DNA from: Syntrophorhabdaceae bacterium PtaU1.Bin034
GTDB lineage: Bacteria; Desulfobacterota_G; Syntrophorhabdia; Syntrophorhabdales; WCHB1-27
Assembly: GCA_002067405.1 (NCBI GenBank)
Contig: MVRP01000122.1
Span: 1-12,123, forward strand
DNA length: 12,123 nucleotides
Direction of reading: 5' to 3'
The position numbers and the translations under genes are program-made. Positions within the stretch are counted from its first letter, which is position 1. Every line of letters begins with the position of its first letter. Shown piece after piece: positions 7,163 to 12,123 of the stretch. The notes under the pieces were generated by a model that saw only the letters and a list, made by a program, of their open reading frames with translations, had not been told where the DNA came from and made no database searches.

Positions 7163-7429
7163 TTAACCGCCGGCCAGGATTAGGATTTCCATCCGTATCG
7201 TATCCCCTTCATTCATGGTTCTATCCAACCCTTCCTTTATCTCGTAGATGGGTGAACCATTAAGTCGTATCTCCCAGATATCCGGGTCGTCTCTGTATCC
7301 CCCCGTGTGAGGATCAATTACTTGGGGAGCCACTATCTTTAGAACGTCACGTAGAGTAGCATCCTCTTGAACCTCGATAACAGGAGGAATCTCCGCTATG
7401 ACGACGTTTGATGTAATGTAGATTTTCAT
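7163..7429 (-). CDS. MoaD/ThiS-like small ubiquitin-fold protein ending in Gly-Gly
   Basis: This 88-residue protein looks like a beta-grasp sulfur-carrier protein: a beta-hairpin start (MKIYI), EDATLRDVLKIV at 22-33 (helix), IRLNGSPIYE at 54-63, NEGDTIRMEILIL at 73-85, and a C-terminal LAGG. In MoaD and ThiS the Gly-Gly end is adenylated by an E1-like enzyme and carries sulfur as a thiocarboxylate; related proteins also accompany tungsten or molybdenum oxidoreductases. The chosen ATG at 7429 has AAGGTG five bases upstream. The same frame stays open 86 more codons to a GTG at 7687, so a 174-residue form cannot be excluded. No E1-like, cysteine desulfurase or metallo-oxidoreductase gene is visible, so its partner lies elsewhere. 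It sits between the dehydrogenase and ligase genes, an unusual place for a cofactor-biosynthesis gene. Confidence 0.72.
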   Translation of the reverse strand: MKIYITSNVVIAEIPPVIEVQEDATLRDVLKIVAPQVIDPHTGGYRDDPDIWEIRLNGSPIYEIKEGLDRTMNEGDTIRMEILILAGG

Positions 7430-7687
7430 TTGATCACCTTCGCCATCTCCAACCAGAAAAACCTGGCTTCGCAATCTCCCATCACTGCCTTGTCTCTCAA
7501 GGTTATTTTTTGGAGCCGCACAAGAAAGGGTGCCATCCGGTGCTATGGTTGAAGAGACTCGATCGTTGCTAATCCGGATTGCCTTTAGACCCATGGACAT
7601 TTCCCACCCTTGGAACCTTTTATGTCTCGACCTCCAACGCGGTATGGCCCCTTCTATCATCTCCTGCGGCTCCTTCTGTCCTGTCAC
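7430..7687 (-). other. 258-base stretch, open in frame with the MoaD-like gene; coding status unclear
   Basis: Between the dehydrogenase stop codon and the MoaD-like ATG one minus-strand frame is free of stops for 86 codons, from a GTG adjoining the dehydrogenase stop. A second possible start is an in-frame ATG at 7660 with GAAGGAG nine to ten bases upstream. The predicted extension is arginine-rich with few hydrophobic residues (for example WRSRHKRFQGW) and does not resemble a domain I know. It may be an N-terminal extension, a decayed gene, or untranslated leader. I see no promoter or strong hairpin. Confidence 0.4.
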
Positions 7688-8848
7688 CTACATCCCCTTG
7701 AAGCCAAGCCTACGCGCTATGATCACATTCATGATCTCTGTGGTTCCGGCGAAGATCGATAGTGCGCGAGTCTCGCGGAAAAGGCGGCATATGCGGTATT
7801 CCTCACAGTAGCCGTAACCGCCGTGGAGCTGGAGCGCCTCATATGCAACCCTCTGGAGCATTTCGCCGAGCCATGCCTTGGCCATCGAGACCTTCATGGT
7901 GATGTCCTCACCATGTATGAAATCATCCAGGAGCACGTTGAAGAAGGTCCGGCCTATCTCCACTTCCGTAGCCATTTGGGCAAGTTTGAAGCCGTTTACC
8001 TGATGATCACCAATCCGCTTTCCGAAGGCCTCACGTTCCTTTGCATATTTGAGACCCTCCTTCAAGCATTCTTCCGCGTAAGTGATGATCTTGGTGCACA
8101 CTTCGAGCCTTTCCTGGCACAGTTTCTCCATCATGTACTTGAACCCTTCACCCTCTTTACCGAGGAGGTTGCTTACCGGTACGCGGCAGTCCTCGTAGAA
8201 AAGCTCAGTCGTATCCTGCATGTGCCGTCCCATCTTATCGATCTGACGGCCACGATGGAAGCCGGGGCTATCGGTTTCTACGGCTATGAGGCTTATGTTC
8301 CTCGACGCCTTCGGGTCTTTAGAGTTGGAGTCTATTTTGCACGCCGTGACAATAACATCTGCAAAGGTGCCGTTTGTAATAAAAGTCTTTTGTCCGTTAA
8401 TGACATAATGGTCTCCGTCGCGGACAGCCTTCGTTCGAATTGCGGCAAGGTCCGAACCTGCGTTGGGTTCCGTGAGGCCGACCGAGCAAATGGCGTCCCC
8501 GGTCGTGACCCTGGGCAACACTCGCTTCTTCAATTCCTCGGTACCGTAAGAATAAATGTAAGGCGCTGCGACATCACTACTGAGAGGCACGCCCACCGCC
8601 GCGCCATCTCCCCGTACCAGTTCCTCGTCAATCACCACGGAATACCGGAAATCCAGATTGGACCCTCCATACTCCTCAGGGAGCCACGGGGCCAGAAAGC
8701 CCTGCTTACCCATCTTCTTCCACAACTCACGGGGTACAGCCCTATTCTTCTCCCATTCTTCAAAGTTGGGAGTGATCTCCCTTGCCACGAATTTCCTGAA
8801 TACCTGTCTGAAGTCTTTAATTTCCTGGCTTTCCTCGAAAAGCGACAT
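7688..8848 (-). CDS. Acyl-CoA dehydrogenase, catalytic Glu predicted in helix G
   Basis: This 386-residue FAD enzyme forms the 2,3-double bond in an acyl-CoA and passes electrons to electron-transfer flavoprotein. The order is typical: N-terminal helical domain (1-120), beta domain beginning with the signature CSVGLTEPNAGSD (121-133) and KTFITNG (154-160), and C-terminal helical domain with EREAFGKRIGDHQ (271-283) and LHGGYGY (341-347). At the catalytic position of medium-chain enzymes (YEGT) it has IFAGT, with Ala367. The base is probably Glu246 in CQERL, as in the long-chain and isovaleryl-CoA enzymes, suggesting a bulky or branched acyl group. The start is ATG at 8848 with AGGAGGA five bases upstream, better than an in-frame ATG at 8893. 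The gene follows dctM by 125 bases without a visible terminator. No ETF gene is in view. Confidence 0.95.
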   Translation of the reverse strand: MSLFEESQEIKDFRQVFRKFVAREITPNFEEWEKNRAVPRELWKKMGKQGFLAPWLPEEYGGSNLDFRYSVVIDEELVRGDGAAVGVPLSSDVAAPYIYSYGTEELKKRVLPRVTTGDAICSVGLTEPNAGSDLAAIRTKAVRDGDHYVINGQKTFITNGTFADVIVTACKIDSNSKDPKASRNISLIAVETDSPGFHRGRQIDKMGRHMQDTTELFYEDCRVPVSNLLGKEGEGFKYMMEKLCQERLEVCTKIITYAEECLKEGLKYAKEREAFGKRIGDHQVNGFKLAQMATEVEIGRTFFNVLLDDFIHGEDITMKVSMAKAWLGEMLQRVAYEALQLHGGYGYCEEYRICRLFRETRALSIFAGTTEIMNVIIARRLGFKGM

Positions 8849-8973
8849 ACTTCTTCCTCCTCGTTTATTTCTGAATCGATCTATGTCTCGCAAACGACTT
8901 TTTATTGATACTTAGAAACCTTCCTGCTCATTGCTCAACCGATGCACCTGAATCTGCAAGACCGATAACGAAA

Positions 8974-10278
8974 TCACTTCATCAAGAGATTCGGTAAATA
9001 AAGGGCAACACTTGGAAAAACGAATACGACAATTACAGCCACCAGAAGAGCAATCAGGAAGGGATAACAGCCACGGTAAATCACGCCCATAGACTCTTTC
9101 GTAATGTTCTTCACCACAAAGACACAAAGCGCCACGGGCGGCACGACCGAGCCGATGGCAACAGTAAGGGCCACCATTATTCCGGCCCATATAGGATCGT
9201 AGCCAAGGTTTATAATAGCCGGAAAGAAAATGGGGGTAGCCAAAATCATAAAAGCCACATCGTCGATAAAAGACCCTCCCACAAGGTAGATAAAAAGGAT
9301 CAGGCCCATAATTAGCGAACGGTTCCAGCTTAGAGAGGATGTCCAGCCGGCAACCGCCTGGGGGATATCGGTAACGGCGATCAGATGGCCCAGGACTGTT
9401 GAGCACGCTACCATCGCGAGAACCATGCATGAAGTGCCGAGTGCTTCGGATAGAGCCTGGCAATAACCCCGGAAATCGAGGTCTTTTTTTACCACGCAAA
9501 GAACCAGCACGATAAACGCCCCGATACTGCCGGCTTCGGTCGGGGTAAACAACCCCTTCATAAGTCCGCCTATGACAAGTGCAAAAATGACGATCGGCCA
9601 AATAACGCCCGGCACGGTCAACGTCCTCTCTTTCCATGTGAACCTGCCACTTCTTGGCCCCATTTCAGGATTCATCCTGCACCATCCATATGAAACGGCA
9701 ACAAAAAGCAAGGCTATCAATAAGCCGGGCAGGATACCGGCCAGAAACAGCCTTCCTATTGACAACTGCGTCACAATACCGAAAATTATCAATGTCACAC
9801 TCGGTGGAAGCAGGACGCCGAGTGTGCCCGCAATAGCAACAATGCCTGTCGAGAGCTTTCTGGAATACCCGAACCGATCCATTTCAGGAACTGCGACGGA
9901 CGCGAATGTTGCGGAAGTAGCGGCAACAGAACCGCAAATCGATTTAAAAACAGTCGCGCCCGCGATTGTGGCTATGGCCAGTCCTCCGGGCACGTGCCCC
10001 ATAAACTTGTGAGCACTGTCGTAAAGGCGCTTCGCGATACCGGCATTGAATGCGATTTGGCCCATTAACACAAAGAGGGGTACTACCGTGAAGCTATAAG
10101 AGCCAACACTGTCAAGAAAATCGTTCGCGAGCATTCCGACGGCTGCGTCAAAGGATTGCAGGTACGCAAAACCGGCAAAACCTATAATTGCCATAGCAAA
10201 AGCCAATTCGATTCCTGTAAGGAAAAGCCCGAGCAACAGAACGAGCGCAACTAATCCGACGACTATCTCATTCATCAT
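8974..10278 (-). CDS. dctM: TRAP transporter large permease subunit (DctM)
   Basis: This 434-residue, very hydrophobic inner-membrane protein has about a dozen predicted membrane helices and landmarks of the DctM family: VPLFVLMGQIAFNAG near 66-80, a GSVAATSATFASVAVPEM segment around 116-133, GVLLPPS near 154-160, and FTPTEAGSIGAF near 244-255. It is the ion-coupled translocation subunit that takes a solute from the periplasmic binding protein and works with the small DctQ subunit. Its ATG overlaps the dctQ end by 11 bases, indicating translational coupling, and AGAGGA precedes the start. Two ATGs stand in tandem (10278 and 10275); either may be used. A large open frame within it on the same strand (8912-9637) is a shadow. 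Confidence 0.95.
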   Translation of the reverse strand: MMNEIVVGLVALVLLLGLFLTGIELAFAMAIIGFAGFAYLQSFDAAVGMLANDFLDSVGSYSFTVVPLFVLMGQIAFNAGIAKRLYDSAHKFMGHVPGGLAIATIAGATVFKSICGSVAATSATFASVAVPEMDRFGYSRKLSTGIVAIAGTLGVLLPPSVTLIIFGIVTQLSIGRLFLAGILPGLLIALLFVAVSYGWCRMNPEMGPRSGRFTWKERTLTVPGVIWPIVIFALVIGGLMKGLFTPTEAGSIGAFIVLVLCVVKKDLDFRGYCQALSEALGTSCMVLAMVACSTVLGHLIAVTDIPQAVAGWTSSLSWNRSLIMGLILFIYLVGGSFIDDVAFMILATPIFFPAIINLGYDPIWAGIMVALTVAIGSVVPPVALCVFVVKNITKESMGVIYRGCYPFLIALLVAVIVVFVFPSVALYLPNLLMK

Positions 10279-10756
10279 TTCCTCTCTTTTTCATCTCCCG
10301 GAGCAAAACAGCGATTAGAGCAAAAACCTCAATGAAGCAGCAGACGCCCACCACAAAACAGATGGGCGCCAATGGCACATGAAGAGTAAGAGAAGCCTCG
10401 CGGGCGGTGTACATTTCCACCCCCTTCGTAACAAGGCCGTAACCAAGCAACGCAAACAGCACGATTCCAAGAATTTTGGTCACGGCCGTAAAGTTCCTTT
10501 GTGCAGGGAAAGAGAGCTGCTGTATCAGAAAATCCACTCTCACATGACCGTCATTGAGAGTCGTTATTGGAAACGCCAATGCGATAATCGCCGCACCCGC
10601 GATCCCGACAAGGTCATATGCACCCATGAACGGTTTGCCCATATATCGCATGAAAACGTCAAGCACCGTGAGGAGCATCATCAAGGTCAGCACGATGCCG
10701 GCCGTCACCCGCATCCATCTGCCCAGATGTTCAACGAGTACAAAGTAGTGTTTCAT
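10268..10756 (-). CDS. dctQ: TRAP transporter small permease subunit (DctQ)
   Basis: This 162-residue inner-membrane protein has four predicted helices, at about 15-35, 45-65, 88-110 and 127-150, as in the DctQ family. It carries the loosely conserved DVFMRY segment (33-38) and the NDGHVRVDFL segment (68-77; compare the usual HVxVD). DctQ pairs with DctM to form the membrane part of the transporter. The start is ATG at 10756 with AGGAGG eight bases upstream. It begins 29 bases after dctP ends and overlaps dctM by 11 bases, so the three genes form one unit in the common P-Q-M order. Confidence 0.92.
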   Translation of the reverse strand: MKHYFVLVEHLGRWMRVTAGIVLTLMMLLTVLDVFMRYMGKPFMGAYDLVGIAGAAIIALAFPITTLNDGHVRVDFLIQQLSFPAQRNFTAVTKILGIVLFALLGYGLVTKGVEMYTAREASLTLHVPLAPICFVVGVCCFIEVFALIAVLLREMKKRGNDE

Positions 10757-10785
10757 GGCGTTGCCTCCTCGCGATCCTAAACCGA

Positions 10786-11826
10786 CTATTTCTTGTAGAC
10801 CTTCAAATAATCGAGTACGAACTTCAAGCTCTCTTCGCCGGGCAGTTGCTGTTCCTTCATTCTCTTCACGTAATCTTCATAGAGCGGTTTAGCGCCCTTA
10901 TCGACCCACCTTTGTTCTTCGGCCTTTGTAAGAGGCGTCAGCTTGACCCCGCGTTTCTCCAGGAAACTCTTTGCTGATGCTTCGGCTGCATCCCAGGCTT
11001 TGCCGAACTTTTCGGGTTGCTCGGCGCTCACCTTATCTACTATTTTCTGAAGATCTTCAGGCATTGAGTTCCACACCCTTTTGTTCATTACAATCATCAT
11101 GGTTGCAGTATATGCAGTCCATCTGTTCTCGGTTATATACTTTATGTGCTCGCCTGTTCTCCAACCCTCCAGCCCTTCAAAACCGCTCAACAGACCGTCG
11201 ACCATCCCTCTTGAAAGGGCATCGTAGACATCGGTCATCGGCATTGCAACCGGGGCGCCTCCCAGCGCCTGGACAAACTTGGCGTTCCCGCCGTATGTTC
11301 TAAGTTTTAGTTTTGCCAGGTCCTCAAGTTTCTGGACGGGTTTGTTTCTCAGACATACGTAGCCTGCTCCTTGACCATGAAGCCAAAGAACCTTTACATC
11401 ATTCAACTCCTTGGGCTTAAACTTGTTATAAAACTCATTCATCATTTTCGACGCCGTAACCCCATTCGGGATCCCTACCGGCAGGTCAAGAACCTCACAG
11501 AGAGGAAAACGGTTGACCGTGTAGCCCATAACGTGGTTACCCACGTCGGCTATACCCCTTACTACTGCATCATACTGTTGAACAGCCGGAGCAAGCGTGG
11601 CCGCGTGATAAAACTTTACTCTCACTCTTCCATTCGTCGCTTTTTCAAGGTCCTTCCCCCACTGTTCCATGGCTTGGGAAAGCAAATGCTGAACGGGAAG
11701 AAAATTGGTCATTTTCAAAGTAAAGGTCTTCTCTGCAGCATAAACGGAAGAGAAAGAAGAAATAAGAGCAACAATGCCAAAAACAGCTATGTAGTGAAGC
11801 AGACTTCTTGTAATTGCTTTCTTCAT
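10786..11826 (-). CDS. dctP: TRAP transporter periplasmic solute-binding protein (DctP)
   Basis: This 346-residue secreted protein has a signal peptide: KK at 2-3, a hydrophobic core at about 12-25, and likely cleavage after VYA at residue 30. The mature part follows the DctP fold, with AATLAPAVQQYDAVVRGIADVG (about 75-96) and KLRTYGG (173-179). In this family the arginine at the latter site (here Arg176) usually forms a salt bridge with the substrate carboxylate, so the ligand is probably an organic acid. The start is ATG at 11826 with AGGAGG five bases upstream; an in-frame GTG at 11844 would add six residues before that site and is less likely. It leads the transporter operon and precedes the acid-activating ligase, consistent with supply of the ligase substrate. 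Confidence 0.95.
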   Translation of the reverse strand: MKKAITRSLLHYIAVFGIVALISSFSSVYAAEKTFTLKMTNFLPVQHLLSQAMEQWGKDLEKATNGRVRVKFYHAATLAPAVQQYDAVVRGIADVGNHVMGYTVNRFPLCEVLDLPVGIPNGVTASKMMNEFYNKFKPKELNDVKVLWLHGQGAGYVCLRNKPVQKLEDLAKLKLRTYGGNAKFVQALGGAPVAMPMTDVYDALSRGMVDGLLSGFEGLEGWRTGEHIKYITENRWTAYTATMMIVMNKRVWNSMPEDLQKIVDKVSAEQPEKFGKAWDAAEASAKSFLEKRGVKLTPLTKAEEQRWVDKGAKPLYEDYVKRMKEQQLPGEESLKFVLDYLKVYKK

Positions 11827-11879
11827 CGCACCCTCCTGAGGCACTATTATTTATAGTCTGAAAACCTTCCGACTACTGT

Positions 11880-11891
11880 TTTGAACTCAAA
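11880..11891. promoter_or_regulatory. Palindrome TTTGA-AC-TCAAA upstream of dctP, possible operator
   Basis: Five-base arms surround a two-base centre. TATAAA on the minus strand (11855-11850) would place transcription start near 11843, which centres the palindrome about 42 bases upstream, the place used by class II activators of the Crp/Fnr group. No good -35 is present there, as expected for such a promoter. The two-base spacer does not match the Fnr or Crp consensus. The left arm also takes part in the outer inverted repeat, so only one explanation may hold. Confidence 0.25.
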
Positions 11892-11978
11892 GTTCCCTCC
11901 GATTTGGTCCCTGGGCACCCTCTCTATCCGCCTCCTAACGGTCTCAACCAGAGGGTGACTGAATCCCCGGAGTTCAAA
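11880..11978 (-). repeat. Nested inverted repeats in the dctP leader
   Basis: The outer arms are TTTGAACTC (11880-11888) and GAGTTCAAA (11970-11978), nine perfect base pairs. Inside them CACCCTCT (11916-11923) pairs with AGAGGGTG (11950-11957), eight perfect base pairs around a 26-base loop. In RNA this would make a two-stem structure about 99 bases long. Together they are somewhat unlikely by chance in so short a stretch, but not decisively so. Confidence 0.4.
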
Positions 11979-12036
11979 GGGATATCGAAATCTCCTGCAA
12001 TTATTAATCATGTCCACAAAGGCTTTCTGCCTTATC

Positions 12037-12064
12037 ATGATAGCCGTTCAGTGCATCACGTTAA
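12037..12064 (-). promoter_or_regulatory. Candidate promoter for the dctP leader
   Basis: On the minus strand TTAACG (12064-12059) and TATCAT (12042-12037) are 16 bases apart. They match the sigma70 consensus at four and five of six bases. The -35 overlaps the stop codon of the preceding MoaD-like gene. A start near 12030 would give a leader of about 200 bases containing both inverted repeats. Confidence 0.3.
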
Positions 12065-12123
12065 GAATAATGAAAGAGAATTTCCAACCGAATAACATCG
12101 CCGTTCCGTATCCGGGTGTTTAG
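12061..12123 (-). CDS. C-terminal tail of a second MoaD/ThiS-like protein, cut by window edge
   Basis: The last 20 codons of a minus-strand gene enter from the right edge and end at TAA (12063-12061). The peptide, LNTRIRNGDVIRLEILFHYS, lines up without gaps with the end of the MoaD-like protein at 7163-7429, whose tail reads LDRTMNEGDTIRMEILILAGG. Eight of the first 17 positions are identical and several others are similar. The C-terminal Gly-Gly is replaced by HYS. The match is short, so homology is probable rather than proven. Its position ahead of the TRAP genes suggests the operon continues to the right. Confidence 0.5.
   Translation of the reverse strand, partial: LNTRIRNGDVIRLEILFHYS

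Larger units (their letters stand above)
11827..12060 (-). promoter_or_regulatory. Leader region upstream of dctP with inverted repeats
   Basis: These 234 bases lie between the MoaD-like stop codon and the dctP ATG. They hold two nested inverted repeats and two promoter-like pairs described separately. A 63-codon frame at 11847-12038 covers most of it but has no ribosome binding site and an unfamiliar product, so I treat the region as a leader. No U-rich terminator follows the hairpins. I could not match it to a known riboswitch class. Confidence 0.45.

Noticed and set aside
7823..8908. A long plus-strand open frame of 361 codons.
   Set aside because: It is antisense to the clearly recognisable acyl-CoA dehydrogenase and has no protein-like features of its own.
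8912..9637. A 241-codon minus-strand frame overlapping dctM.
   Set aside because: It is an out-of-frame shadow of the dctM coding sequence, rich in Arg, Gly and Cys.
11847..12038. A 63-codon minus-strand frame just upstream of dctP.
   Set aside because: It has no ribosome binding site, its ATG falls inside a candidate -10 element, and its bases are better explained by inverted repeats.
1..12123. tRNA or rRNA genes, CRISPR arrays, transposases or attachment sites.
   Set aside because: Reading both strands I found no cloverleaf, repeat array, transposase-like protein or terminal inverted repeats.

Overview
The window suggests an anaerobic, organic-acid-degrading bacterium. The reasons are a TRAP carboxylate transporter beside acyl-CoA ligase and acyl-CoA dehydrogenase genes, a B12-dependent mutase of the glutamate mutase E family, and a MoaD-like protein. 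A syntrophic or sulfate-reducing Desulfobacterota-type host is my guess from gene content only; nothing here fixes the taxonomy.

Layout. Almost everything is on the minus strand and is read right to left. From the right edge: the last 20 codons of a MoaD/ThiS-like gene; a roughly 235-base leader with inverted repeats; a three-gene TRAP transporter (dctP, dctQ, dctM); an acyl-CoA dehydrogenase; an open but doubtful 258-base stretch; a small MoaD-like protein ending in Gly-Gly; an AMP-forming acyl-CoA ligase; a possible 24-codon micro-ORF; a metallo-beta-lactamase-fold hydrolase; a 69-residue protein of unknown function; and a TetR-type regulator. A Crp/Fnr-family regulator follows on the plus strand, convergent with tetR. 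A 311-base divergent region separates it from a second minus-strand unit: an MmgE/PrpD-family gene followed by a glutamate-mutase-E-like gene cut by the left edge.

How the genes may work together (inference). The TRAP system imports a carboxylate, the ligase makes its CoA thioester, and the dehydrogenase starts its oxidation. The two regulators at the junction probably sense a pathway compound. The MmgE/PrpD plus mutase pair on the far side of the crp-like gene would be a second, perhaps co-regulated, branch.

Most notable points. (1) The mutase has lost nearly all residues that bind glutamate in the classical enzyme but keeps part of the coenzyme-facing set, so it probably rearranges a different substrate. 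(2) Its MmgE/PrpD neighbour also lacks most of the known catalytic residues of that family. (3) MoaD-like proteins occur at two places in the island, one with and one without the Gly-Gly tail. No RNA gene, CRISPR array, insertion sequence or convincing intrinsic terminator was seen.
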